IMG/VR virus record: IMGVR_UViG_3300044638_005822
Span: 1-59,808 of that record
Source: a virus
Strand: one strand, 5' to 3'
Length of the DNA: 59,808 nt
Under the pieces are notes generated by a model that was given only the letters and a program-made list of their open reading frames with translations, was not told the origin of the DNA and did no database searches. Both the position numbers and the translations under genes were made by a program. This document shows positions 1-8,227 of the stretch, one piece after another (the stretch's first letter is position 1; each line of letters opens with the position of its first letter).

Positions 1-93
1 TGGGGCGGTCTCGTTGCCGCGGTGCGTGGCACAGCCGGTGAACAGGCAGAGCGCCGCGATGATGGCGAGGATGATGTAGAGGGTTCGGTTCAC
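1..93 (-). CDS. Small lipoprotein, candidate outer-membrane spanin (N-terminal part)
   Basis: A GTG codon at 93 overlaps the stop of the upstream membrane-protein gene (GTGA). The 31 residues read before base 1 start MNRTLYIILAIIAALCLFTGC: a signal peptide with hydrophobic core and an LFTGC lipobox, so Cys21 would be lipidated. The frame is still open at base 1. If the sequence is circular it continues in frame at 59808 and stops at 59722, giving about 58 residues, a normal length for Rz1-like o-spanins. Spanin function is inferred from size, lipobox and coupling to a membrane-anchored coiled-coil gene; another small lipoprotein is possible. Confidence 0.7.
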   Translation of the reverse strand, partial: MNRTLYIILAIIAALCLFTGCATHRGNETAP

Positions 94-383
94 GGCTTCC
101 GGCTGATGGCGTCTAAGGTTGCCGCCAATTTATCCTGCGTGCGGATTGAGAGCTGCTGCGACTCGGAGATTTTGGACAGGTTTGATTTAACCTCAGCCAT
201 CGTGGTCTCGACCAATGCCAGACGAGCGTCTTGCCGAATCATTACTTCTCGCCCCTGCGTCCACACTCCGAGTCCGCCAATGAGCATCACGGCAGCAGTG
301 AGGACGTGCCCGAGGTTCACGGTGCCGTCGAATTTCCAACGGCGTGCCTCGGCTCTGTTTTGTTCTTGTTCGGTGTCGCTCAT
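90..383 (-). CDS. Membrane-anchored coiled-coil protein, candidate inner-membrane spanin
   Basis: 97 residues. A charged N-terminus (about 1-22) is followed by one membrane segment (about 25-44, with AAVMLIGGLGVW) and a heptad-like helical region to the end (LVETTMAEVKSNLSKISE). One N-terminal transmembrane helix followed by a periplasmic coiled coil is the i-spanin (Rz) architecture. The gene overlaps the lipoprotein gene by 4 bp, as spanin pairs often do. A holin or XhlA-type membrane protein is the alternative; XhlA normally has its membrane segment at the C-terminus, which argues against that. No sequence-level family match was possible. Confidence 0.55.
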   Translation of the reverse strand: MSDTEQEQNRAEARRWKFDGTVNLGHVLTAAVMLIGGLGVWTQGREVMIRQDARLALVETTMAEVKSNLSKISESQQLSIRTQDKLAATLDAISRKP

Positions 384-415
384 TGTTTCAGCAAGTTAGC
401 TTGGGACTTCGTGCT

Positions 416-892
416 TCATTTCGCAGCGGCGAGTTGCGCTTCGAGTTCCTTCACACGCGCGGCCCTTGCTGCTGCCTCACGCTCGGCAAACGGCGCGTTG
501 ATGGCTGCGGCGAGCGTTGCCAGCGTAGCGCGTGCGGCGTCATACTTCGCGGAGTTCGCGGCGAGCTTGGCCTGCAAGTCGGCATACTCCGCGTCAATCG
601 CCGTCCAGTCCAGCGCGGCGAGCAATGCGCTGGCGTGCTTCTGGTCCTGCGCGGTCATCGCGGCGAGTTCCGAGGTGGCCTTGTCGCGCGCTGCGTTGGC
701 CGTGGCGATAGCTGCGTCACTCGCGGCCTTGGCTGTTGCGGCGGCTTCGGTTGCTTTGTCGGCGGCTTCTTTCGCCGTGGCCTGCGCCGCTGCGAGGGCG
801 TCCGCGCCTTCCTTGCGGAGTGCGTCGAGTTGTGCGGAGATGTCCAACCAGAGTTGGCCGGATTCGGTTTGGATGTCGAATAGTGATTTCAT
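416..892 (-). CDS. Alanine-rich coiled-coil protein
   Basis: 158 residues, very rich in Ala, Lys and Glu, with long stretches predicted as helix or coiled coil (for example AAAQATAKEAADKATEAAA). No enzymatic motif is visible. It starts 18 bases after the fibre gene stop and precedes the spanin-like pair, so it could be a fibre-associated structural protein or a lysis accessory. The start is preceded by AACCCATAAACCCATG, resembling the CCCGACA leaders elsewhere in the genome rather than a Shine-Dalgarno site. Confidence 0.6.
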   Translation of the reverse strand: MKSLFDIQTESGQLWLDISAQLDALRKEGADALAAAQATAKEAADKATEAAATAKAASDAAIATANAARDKATSELAAMTAQDQKHASALLAALDWTAIDAEYADLQAKLAANSAKYDAARATLATLAAAINAPFAEREAAARAARVKELEAQLAAAK

Positions 893-910
893 GGGTTTAT
901 GGGTTGTGGG

Positions 911-3900
911 TTAAGCGAGGGTGCAGCCGTTGTTAATGAATACCTGCCAAACGCTGTTCAGGTAAATCAGCATGATGTTATCGAGCGCGTCGTTCATCGT
1001 GATTGTGCCAGCGCCGCCCCATGCTGGATTTGTCACCGTCACCACGGCATCAAACCCGCCATCGGTGATAAACGAGATGATTTTTGTCTGCCCGTTGGTT
1101 CCCGCCGCGAGTGTTGTTGTGGTGTTGGCTGTGCCGGTGTTGGCAATGGTGGTCGTGAGCGTCGTGAGATTGACCGCTGCCACCGCGCCGTTGCCACTGA
1201 GCGCCTGCGGAGTCGAGATATACGCGCCGTTGCTGGTCAGGTTGCCCGTCAGCGTCGTCGCGCCGGTCACGGCGAGGGTGCCGCCCATTATCACTGACTT
1301 GGTGATTGCAGCCCCACCAGCGACGATTAAGGCACCAGTGGATAAAGATGTGGAGTCGGTTGATTTGTTAATTTGAAGTGACGGAGTGACGTTAATCGCG
1401 CCGCCGCTCCATGTATTCATCACGGTTGAGCCTCCGTAGCCAAAAATCAGCCCATTGCACGTTGCGCCACCGGCAAAATAAGCTCCGCCTTGAACCAAAA
1501 GCGCACCCGTGGCAGTAGCCGTGATCGGGGTGGTGTTGTTCACGGTTACGGTTCCTGTTGCGTCTGCTGCTTTACCTAATGTAATTGAGCCAGCAGTGGC
1601 CGCTGCTGCGATTAGCAAGGTAGTCGCCGCGCCCGCGAAGTTCACCGTGGTCGCCGTCGCATTCACCAGCGCAAACGTCGTGCTCGGCGTGGTGATGCTC
1701 GTCGTGATGTCCGGCGAGGTCATGGACTGCACGCCGGTAAAGGTCTGCGCGCCGCTGCTGATTGCCAGCGTGCCACTCAGCGGCAGCGTAACCGTGCCCG
1801 TGCCGAGCGCGCCCGTCGCAGGCGCAAGCGTCGTGGTGCCCGATGTGGCGTTGCGAAAGCCGATGTTGCCCACTGCGCTGCCTGCGGTGCCGAGGAGTAG
1901 GCTGGTGGTCGAGGAAATGGTCTGCCCTGTCGTGAACGTATTCGCCGCGCCGACATAGGCCGGGTCGCCGTCGCTCACGATGCTGTTCAGTTGCGCCATC
2001 GTGAGGCTGATGCCGGTTGGAGAGCCGGTGGCGTTCGTGAGGACGATGGCGGACGGGGTGCCGAGGTCGGGCGTTGTCAGCGCCATGTTCGTTGCCGTGG
2101 TGCCTGATGGCAGTGCGAGCAGCCCGCCCGTGGCTGACACGGAAATTGTCGCGCTTCCGCTTGTGCTGCCAAGAAACGTCGCTGTCCCGTAAAAGCTCAC
2201 GTTGTTTGTGCCGCCGTCAAACCTCATGTAATTCAGCCCTGAGCGCCGCGCTATGTAGAAGTTATTGCCAGCGGGTGAACTTGCATTTGGGTCGGTGAAA
2301 ATAGCCGCGCCATTTTGGTTGCGTGTCGAGACATACAGGAAACTTCCGCCGCTAGCTCCGCCAAAGATAGTGAGGCCTTCGCCGTAAGGCCCGAACGCGG
2401 ACTCCGTGTTGATGTCTGGGTATCCAATGGCAACCGCTGTTTTCCCATCGTAAAGCGAAGACCAAACCGGGTTTTTTTGTCCCTGCTCAAGCATCGAAAC
2501 TTTGTTGAGCAATTCCTGCGACGTTACTTGAATCCCATGCGGGTGCCCCATGTAACCTTGCGTCACCGCGCTTTGAACTGATCCCCACGTAACGAGGTCT
2601 GTTGAGTCTGAGTATTTCAGTCCCGCAGTGGACTGCTGGTAGTTTTGCTCCGCGTAAAGTCGGTATGTGCCATTAGCGAGCGCGAACATCGCCGGGCCTT
2701 CCGTGGCGGAAGGAAAGGATGGATAAGTTCCTGCCGTGTTGAAGCCGCTAGTGAGGCTGGTTGACGTGACGTGTCGGATGCCTCCCGCAGACGGCAGGTC
2801 GTAGAAAAGATGATAGGTCGAGCCAACCTTTACAACCGCCGGAGAGTTGCCAAGGTTGTTAGTGATCGCGCTGCCAGTGATTTGAACCGGCGTGCTCCAT
2901 GCGGAATAATCGCCGGGAGTGGTTGGATGTGTCTCGTAGAGATACAACCCGCCAGCCGCTTGCGACGCTGTGGTGTTGGCGGCAAACAAAACGTGGTCGG
3001 TTCCGTCTGAATCAGTGAACCAATCGCCAATCCAAACGTGGGCTGGCGTGCCAGTTGCAAGCGAGCCAGTGCTGATAGTGCTCCATGTCCATGTCCTCCC
3101 GTCTGTTGACGAGCCGAGTCCCCAACTATTTCCGCCAGTGAAAGCATTACGCGTGTAGGCCACATAAAACGTGCCCGTGGCTGCAACGTAGTGCAGCGCC
3201 GGATCGCGGATAGTGCCCTCAGTCGTGACGATTGGCGTGGCGTGAGTGCGTTTCCACGTAGCCGCATCAGTGGACGATATGAACGTCATCCACTCGCCGA
3301 AATAATCGAATGTGGCGGCGAGGTATCCGACTTGCGGTAACACGAACGTCCCGCCCGTCACCGTCTTGCCCGTGAAGGTCAGCGCGCTCGGCAGCGAGAG
3401 CGTCGGCGTCGTCGTGCCGGTCACGGTGATTTCGTTCGCTGTGCCGGTGATGGATGTTACTCCTCCTGCCGCTGCGGGCTTCGGCGTAATCCACGCCCTC
3501 AAGTCGGTGTTGCTGGTGATTGCTCCGGCGCTCGCAACAACCGTTGCCAGCGGGTAGCTGCCAGCCGTGAATGCCGTGGTGTTGACGCTGGCCACGCCCG
3601 CCGCCGTCACCTCGATGTAGTTCGTCGCGTTGGTGATTGCGAGGCTGCTTTGCGCTGCCACGAATGCGCCGTTCGCCGCGTAGCCTGCGGCGACGTTGAC
3701 GAGCAGGCCGGTGCCGTTCGTGACTAGGAAATCGTTGCGACTCAGCATCGTTGACGGGTTCGCGTCCGTGTCTCTCAAGGTGTCCGCATCCACCGAATAC
3801 TTGCGCCGCTGCGTCTTTTTGAAGGTGCCGCTCCCAGCGGACACTTCCCACTTTACCTCGATGCTGCAATCATACCGCGTCACGCCAGCCGTGAACTTCG

Positions 3901-4165
3901 CCAGCATCTCCGACGTATTCAGCGACAGGCTGAACGTGTATGGCGCACCATCCGGTTCTGGCCGCGTCGCCGTCGTGTAGGCAAGCAGCACGTCAGACGG
4001 GTCGTTCCACGACTTCACGCCGATCTGGATCGCCGTTCCAGCCGGAAGACGGAAAGGCACCCCGCCCTTCATAAAGGTGAGCGTGCCAGGGATTGTCTCG
4101 CCACGCACGGGCGGCACTGGGCCGAGACTGAGCCGGCGGGAATCTACATCTACAATGAGCTGCAT
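911..4165 (-). CDS. Tail fibre / receptor-binding protein with beta-propeller domain
   Basis: 1084 residues. The N-terminal ~140 residues look like a virion-attachment domain (WNDPSDVLLAY, a strand-rich region ending in a KKTQRRKYSVDAD segment). Residues about 285-545 carry motifs of a five-bladed propeller of the arabinanase/GH43-sialidase kind (GTIRDPALHYVAATGTFYVAY, SSTDGRTWTW, ATEGPAMFALANGTYRLY). The remainder is low-complexity Gly/Ser/Thr/Ala beta repeats typical of fibre shafts, ending in a compact domain (NPAWGGAGTITMNDALDNIM). It follows the capsid gene and precedes the lysis-like genes. A host-glycan binding or trimming role is inferred. No catalytic carboxylates can be assigned with confidence. 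Confidence 0.75.
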   Translation of the reverse strand: MQLIVDVDSRRLSLGPVPPVRGETIPGTLTFMKGGVPFRLPAGTAIQIGVKSWNDPSDVLLAYTTATRPEPDGAPYTFSLSLNTSEMLAKFTAGVTRYDCSIEVKWEVSAGSGTFKKTQRRKYSVDADTLRDTDANPSTMLSRNDFLVTNGTGLLVNVAAGYAANGAFVAAQSSLAITNATNYIEVTAAGVASVNTTAFTAGSYPLATVVASAGAITSNTDLRAWITPKPAAAGGVTSITGTANEITVTGTTTPTLSLPSALTFTGKTVTGGTFVLPQVGYLAATFDYFGEWMTFISSTDAATWKRTHATPIVTTEGTIRDPALHYVAATGTFYVAYTRNAFTGGNSWGLGSSTDGRTWTWSTISTGSLATGTPAHVWIGDWFTDSDGTDHVLFAANTTASQAAGGLYLYETHPTTPGDYSAWSTPVQITGSAITNNLGNSPAVVKVGSTYHLFYDLPSAGGIRHVTSTSLTSGFNTAGTYPSFPSATEGPAMFALANGTYRLYAEQNYQQSTAGLKYSDSTDLVTWGSVQSAVTQGYMGHPHGIQVTSQELLNKVSMLEQGQKNPVWSSLYDGKTAVAIGYPDINTESAFGPYGEGLTIFGGASGGSFLYVSTRNQNGAAIFTDPNASSPAGNNFYIARRSGLNYMRFDGGTNNVSFYGTATFLGSTSGSATISVSATGGLLALPSGTTATNMALTTPDLGTPSAIVLTNATGSPTGISLTMAQLNSIVSDGDPAYVGAANTFTTGQTISSTTSLLLGTAGSAVGNIGFRNATSGTTTLAPATGALGTGTVTLPLSGTLAISSGAQTFTGVQSMTSPDITTSITTPSTTFALVNATATTVNFAGAATTLLIAAAATAGSITLGKAADATGTVTVNNTTPITATATGALLVQGGAYFAGGATCNGLIFGYGGSTVMNTWSGGAINVTPSLQINKSTDSTSLSTGALIVAGGAAITKSVIMGGTLAVTGATTLTGNLTSNGAYISTPQALSGNGAVAAVNLTTLTTTIANTGTANTTTTLAAGTNGQTKIISFITDGGFDAVVTVTNPAWGGAGTITMNDALDNIMLIYLNSVWQVFINNGCTLA

Positions 4166-4277
4166 AGGAAAATACCGTGCTCGAAAATTGGTGTCAGGAG
4201 TTTTGCCAGGTTGGGATTAGAAAGCACATCCCGTGAGGCACGGCTGCCCTGACGAACAGCCGCACCCCACAGAAAGC

Positions 4278-4294
4278 GTGTAAGTGCCTTACAC
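4278..4294 (-). terminator. Perfect 7-bp stem right after the capsid gene
   Basis: GTGTAAG-TGC-CTTACAC is a perfect palindromic stem beginning at the major capsid stop codon. On the minus strand it is followed by GCTTTCT. A second weaker stem (CGGCTG/CAGCCG) lies around 4240-4262. This is a plausible weak terminator or 3'-end stabiliser that would give capsid mRNA an end distinct from the fibre mRNA. The T-tract is short, so termination is uncertain. Confidence 0.4.
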
Positions 4295-5568
4295 TACGCC
4301 GGATACGGAGTTGCGCTATACTGCGGATTCAACGCACTCCGCGCGCAGCGGATAACTGCGCCGAACGTGGTGTATTGCGGCATCGAGCCGAGCATGAAGA
4401 CACCGTTGAAGATGCCCGTGCTGCCCTGCTTGTTCGTGTCGGTGCGGTAGTTCAGGAACTCCCACATGCCGCGGTAGTTCACGTTGTTGAACGTGGTGCC
4501 GTTGGTGTTCGCCACGCTGCCGGGAAACATGATTTCCATGAGGCGGGGGTGGAAGAGGATCACATCCTCCCACAGCGCGGTTTCGTAGTCGGGGTTCCGC
4601 TCCAGCTTGTAGCCGCCGACGTTGGCGGTCTTGAAGTAGAACGGTTCCACTTTGACCCACGCGCCGTTGGTGTAGTTCCAGCGCGCAGCCACCGAGGTCT
4701 TGAGCAACTGGAGGCCGTTGATCGGAGGCTGGGTGACGTTGAGCGGCTTGAGCAGTTCCGGCACGCGGTCGCGATTCCAGCGGAAGTTGTCGAGCTGTGG
4801 CGTCGCGACCATGAGGTTGCGGGCCTGCTGTTGGCTGGTGATGAGGCCATGCACGGGCGCACCGTCGTCGGTCGCCAGCGAGTCCTCGAATGCGCCGTCA
4901 CGGTTGACCTGATCCTGAAGGTCAATCAGGAACGGCATCGTGAGGGCTGTCGGGAGTGCCGCGCCTGCGTTTTGGAGCGCACCGCCATCGTTGAACGTGC
5001 CAACCGTGCCGGAGCCGTTGTTGGTCGAGACGATACCGTTGCGGGTGAAGACGTACTTGTTGGCGCAGAGCGTCACGTAGTCGTAGGTGAACTTCTCGGC
5101 GAGCATCCAGTTCGTGATGTCGGCGAGGTTCTTCTTGATCATGCCGAACTGCCGTTCACCGTCGAACGCAGCCGCCAGATCCCGCACGCAGAAGCGCGGC
5201 GAGTTGATCTGGATGTGCTGCAAGCCGAACAGGGTCTTGCTGGTGCCCTGCTGGAGATTGATCTCCGGCGGCGAGCAGTTGTTCTGCGCGGTGGTGCCGA
5301 AGCCGGCGGTGCCGATGTCCTGCCATCCGCCGCTGGCTGCCCATGCGGGGTTGAACACGCTGCCGCCGTCCGAGTAGGTGTCAGACGGGGCTGGGAGGGT
5401 GCGCTCGACTTGCGTGACGGCGACTTGGTAGCCCATGCCGTCCGACCAACTGCCCTGCTGGACGAGACCGAGCATGGGGGAGGTCATAATGCCGCGGTGA
5501 AGGATTTCGCCGGGGAGCATACGCCCCGTTTCTTGAAGTAATACGTTCTCGATTTGCTGAACTGCCAT
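4294..5568 (-). CDS. Major capsid protein
   Basis: 424 residues from the chosen ATG (MAVQQIENVLLQETGRMLPGE). A 16-residue upstream extension is open but poor in capsid-like sequence. The protein is rich in Gly, Asn and aromatic residues and lacks enzymatic motifs. Its length and its place after portal and scaffold genes match a HK97-fold major capsid protein. The C-terminal half has NPDYETALWEDVILFHPRLMEI, a strand pattern typical of such shells. The HNH gene on the opposite strand lies between it and the scaffold gene. The assignment rests on context and composition rather than a signature motif. Confidence 0.75.
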   Translation of the reverse strand: MAVQQIENVLLQETGRMLPGEILHRGIMTSPMLGLVQQGSWSDGMGYQVAVTQVERTLPAPSDTYSDGGSVFNPAWAASGGWQDIGTAGFGTTAQNNCSPPEINLQQGTSKTLFGLQHIQINSPRFCVRDLAAAFDGERQFGMIKKNLADITNWMLAEKFTYDYVTLCANKYVFTRNGIVSTNNGSGTVGTFNDGGALQNAGAALPTALTMPFLIDLQDQVNRDGAFEDSLATDDGAPVHGLITSQQQARNLMVATPQLDNFRWNRDRVPELLKPLNVTQPPINGLQLLKTSVAARWNYTNGAWVKVEPFYFKTANVGGYKLERNPDYETALWEDVILFHPRLMEIMFPGSVANTNGTTFNNVNYRGMWEFLNYRTDTNKQGSTGIFNGVFMLGSMPQYTTFGAVIRCARSALNPQYSATPYPA

Positions 5569-5909
5569 GTGGTAATTGTAGGTTCTTGGGGCAGTGCGTT
5601 CTGCGTGCAGCTCCACACTGCCGGGTGTGGATGAGAAGTTCAGAAAATCCTTCCGATGGAAGGGGCTGACTTCGGTTCTGACAGCAGATAATTTTTTCGA
5701 CCCATCGCGGGGTCGCCGATGCTAAACAGGCATCGGGCGTGCGGCAAAAATACCTCCAAACTTCCGCTTGGCAAGAAAAATCTTTTGTGTATTTTCAGGG
5801 CATCAGCATCCGCTGTCTGCCGATTCAATCCGGCATCCAAAATTCACAACGCCCCGCCCGCGCCTCGGCTTTCTGTCGAGGGATTGACGCAGGCGGGGCA
5901 CCTTTTGAA
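5569..5909. other. Intergenic region with several hairpins upstream of capsid and HNH genes
   Basis: About 340 bases without a supported gene. Stems seen: CCACAC/GTGTGG (about 5613-5630), CCTTCC-GAT-GGAAGG (about 5649-5664), GACCC/GGGTC (about 5698-5713), and a larger one just before the HNH start with outer stem GCCCCGCC (5851-5858) / GGCGGGGC (5892-5899) and inner stem CCTCG/CGAGG. The last overlaps the region where a ribosome would load for the HNH gene. None has a convincing T-tract. Capsid transcription probably enters from the scaffold side or from a promoter here. Confidence 0.45.
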
Positions 5910-6620
5910 ATGAAGAAGCTCGATTTGACTGAAGATGAACTAAAGCAGCGCAAGCGTCAGCAGGCCCGCGAGGCGACAAAGCGATGGAGGGAGCGAAATC
6001 CGCAAGCCAGCAAGGAGAGGAGTCGGAAATATGCGTTGGAGTATTACTACAAGAACCGAGCAAAGTGCGCCGAAAAATCCGCAAAATTTAGAGCGACCCA
6101 TAAGGGCGAGATGACCATCTACAACGCCGAGTATCGGGCGGCAAACAAGGCTAAACTCGACGCCTACATGAAGGAGTGGTACAGGAGAAACAAGGATACT
6201 CTTACGGTGCGCAGGAAGGCGAATTACGAAGTCATTCGCGACGCTCACCTTGCGCAGAAGCGTGAATACTACATCAAGAATCGAGATGCGATTCGCGCCA
6301 AGAAAAAGATGAACCGCGAGCCGGAGCGACGCAACGAGGACATCCGCCGCGCGAGGAAGTCAGGCGCAACGGTCGGCGATCTGCGACTCATCGCTGAGTG
6401 GGAGAAACGCTGGAGGCGGAAGCTGCTGGTCCGCTGCTATTGGTGCCGGTCTGACATCAAGCCATCAGTAGCGACGAGGGATCACATCGTCCCGCTGGCG
6501 CGTGGTGGCGAGCATTCCGTGTCGAATTTAGTGGTGTCTTGCGGCTCCTGTAATTCAAAGAAGCACGCTCGATCGCTCGACAAGTGGAACGCGACACTGG
6601 AGCAGCCGGTGCTGCTCTAG
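5910..6620 (+). CDS. HNH endonuclease, probable homing enzyme
   Basis: 236 residues from ATG 5910 (MKKLDLTEDELKQRKRQQAR). Upstream open sequence to 5739 lies in the hairpin region and looks non-coding. Residues 10-150 are a very basic helical region with recurring KNR/RNK units (YYKNRAKCAEK, YYIKNRDAIRAK), probably for DNA binding. The C-terminal ~60 residues hold the HNH nuclease: CYWCRSD, then RDHIVPLARGGEHSVSNLV, then CGSCNSKKHARS, with two zinc-binding Cys pairs. It lies antisense between scaffold and capsid, with its stop overlapping the scaffold stop, which is typical of a free-standing homing endonuclease invading a structural operon. Confidence 0.85.
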   Translation: MKKLDLTEDELKQRKRQQAREATKRWRERNPQASKERSRKYALEYYYKNRAKCAEKSAKFRATHKGEMTIYNAEYRAANKAKLDAYMKEWYRRNKDTLTVRRKANYEVIRDAHLAQKREYYIKNRDAIRAKKKMNREPERRNEDIRRARKSGATVGDLRLIAEWEKRWRRKLLVRCYWCRSDIKPSVATRDHIVPLARGGEHSVSNLVVSCGSCNSKKHARSLDKWNATLEQPVLL

Positions 6621-7885
6621 CGTTTTGAGAACGGATTCCACGCGGTGCCAGTTGGCGTGACTTCCGCGCGCCTCTCCCGCGCAGCCGGATCACCGCCTGC
6701 GCTCGGCGTTGCGCCTTTGAGTTCGCTGTTGTGCCGTTTGAGGCGGGCGATCTCCGCGTTGGCGGCTTCAAGCTGCCGCACGGCGAGCGGGAATGCCGCT
6801 GCCTGCGCGGTGAGGCGGACGCGCTCGGCGACTGGCTGCTCGGAGAACCACTTGTCGTCAGCCGCTTCCACGAAGCCGCGCACTGAATTGACGCGCTCCG
6901 CCAGTTCTTTGTCGGCGGTGTCCTTGAGGAATGGCGCGGCGGCGAGCACGGATTCGTCCCACACCTTCGGGATTGCGGCCTTCCTCTCGCTCACGTTCTT
7001 CGCCGCGGCGAGATCGCGCTGCTCGCGCTCTTGGGCGAGAGTGTTGTTGTAGATGTCCTTGGCCTTGGCGAGCACTTCGTTGCGCTTCTCTTGGAGCTTC
7101 GCGTGGTCGTCCAGAAGCCCGGCCAGCTTGTCGGCCTTGCGCTTGGGCCAGTCGGCGGTCACGTCCTCGAACCTGTTGTCCTGTGCGCGGCCTTTAAGCG
7201 AGGCGAGTTCGATCAGGTCTTCGGCTGCCACGTCGTAGTCGGCGGAGAACTCCTTGAACTGCGCCTCGATTTCGCTCATCGGCTTGGCGATTTCGTTCTT
7301 GAACATCTGCGTCTTTTCCACGCGGCTGCCGGCGAGTTCCGATTCCTGCTCGTCAATGCGCTTTTGCAGCGCCTCGCGTTCCTTTTGAAGTGACTGCACC
7401 GCATCGCTATCCGGCGCGGTTTTCTTTGCAGCTTCCAGTTCAGCGCGGATGGCGGCGGCCTCGGCGAGCGCGGCCTTGGCTTGCCGTTTGGACTCCCGCG
7501 CGTCAAAGTTGCTTTGCTTGAGGTGTTCGCGTGCCGACTTCGACATGCCCTTTGATGCGTCCTCGATCCGCTTGTTGAGTTCGTCGTCCGTCGTCTCGTC
7601 CGTGATCTCAGACTTTGCGGTGGTTTCCTTGACGGGTTCGGCTTTCGGCTTTTCCGGTTCCGCGATCTCGGGCGCTTCGACCTTCTCGCCGCCGGGCGTT
7701 TTCTCCGCCAGCTTCTTCAGGTTTGCGAGCGTCATCGGCTCGTAGTTGCTCGGAGCCGGATCGGGGTCTTGGAGTCTCGCTGAGCGCGCGGTGTGCTCTT
7801 TCAGCACGGCGTCGTCTTTGATTTCGGCGAAAGGCTGAAACGTGAGCGGTTCAGCGACGGGTAGTGTGGCGGTTTCGGTAGGCAT
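6617..7885 (-). CDS. Capsid scaffolding-like protein
   Basis: 422 residues, highly charged and mostly helical. An acidic, Pro-rich N-terminus is followed by long coiled-coil stretches (EREALQKRIDEQESELAGSR, DHAKLQEKRNEVLAKAKDI), then a short basic C-terminus (WNPFSKR) that could contact capsid protein. No enzymatic motif is seen. Its position between portal and major capsid genes is that of a phage scaffold. The ATG is preceded by AACCCTGACACC, the same leader type as the next upstream gene. The antisense HNH gene now separates it from the capsid gene. Confidence 0.75.
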   Translation of the reverse strand: MPTETATLPVAEPLTFQPFAEIKDDAVLKEHTARSARLQDPDPAPSNYEPMTLANLKKLAEKTPGGEKVEAPEIAEPEKPKAEPVKETTAKSEITDETTDDELNKRIEDASKGMSKSAREHLKQSNFDARESKRQAKAALAEAAAIRAELEAAKKTAPDSDAVQSLQKEREALQKRIDEQESELAGSRVEKTQMFKNEIAKPMSEIEAQFKEFSADYDVAAEDLIELASLKGRAQDNRFEDVTADWPKRKADKLAGLLDDHAKLQEKRNEVLAKAKDIYNNTLAQEREQRDLAAAKNVSERKAAIPKVWDESVLAAAPFLKDTADKELAERVNSVRGFVEAADDKWFSEQPVAERVRLTAQAAAFPLAVRQLEAANAEIARLKRHNSELKGATPSAGGDPAARERRAEVTPTGTAWNPFSKR

Positions 7886-7889
7886 GGTG

Positions 7890-8207
7890 TCAGGGTTCTT
7901 GTTGTTGTTTGGTGAGATTGTATGTGTCCTCTGGCGTCATCATCGTGTGCGCGTCGGACTCTTGATGCGGCTTTTCCGGCTTTTGGGTAAGTCGCACTAG
8001 GTCGTCGAGTGCGTCATGCTTGCCCGCGATTTGCGCGGCGCGGATGGCGATGGACTCAATACTCAGCGTGCCGATCACGTTTGGGCGGCTGACGCCTCGG
8101 ATGGTGGCGAATGCCTCGCGGAGAATCGGCAGTTCGAGCACCTTTTCGAGTTCGCGCTGTTTGCCGCGGTTGGATCGCCATTCGGCGGGTGTGGTGAAGT
8201 CAGGCAT
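7890..8207 (-). CDS. Small conserved-looking protein between portal and scaffold
   Basis: 105 residues, starting MPDFTTPAEWRSNRGKQREL and containing EKVLELPILREAFATIRGVSR. No membrane segment or enzymatic motif. A small protein in this slot is common in podovirus-like late operons, but its role is unknown. It ends 4 bases before the scaffold start, and its ATG follows AACCCTGACATC, matching the scaffold leader. Confidence 0.65.
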   Translation of the reverse strand: MPDFTTPAEWRSNRGKQRELEKVLELPILREAFATIRGVSRPNVIGTLSIESIAIRAAQIAGKHDALDDLVRLTQKPEKPHQESDAHTMMTPEDTYNLTKQQQEP

Positions 8208-8227
8208 GATGTCAGGGTTTTAAGGGA

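Noticed and set aside
4375-5541. 388-codon ORF antisense to the capsid gene, and similar long antisense frames (9311-10510 over portal)
   Set aside because: GC-rich third positions leave antisense frames open; composition is Arg/Val-rich and no leader is seen.
5698-5713. GACCC/GGGTC inverted repeat as terminator
   Set aside because: It has A-rich rather than T-rich sequence downstream on the relevant strand; likely just a small hairpin.
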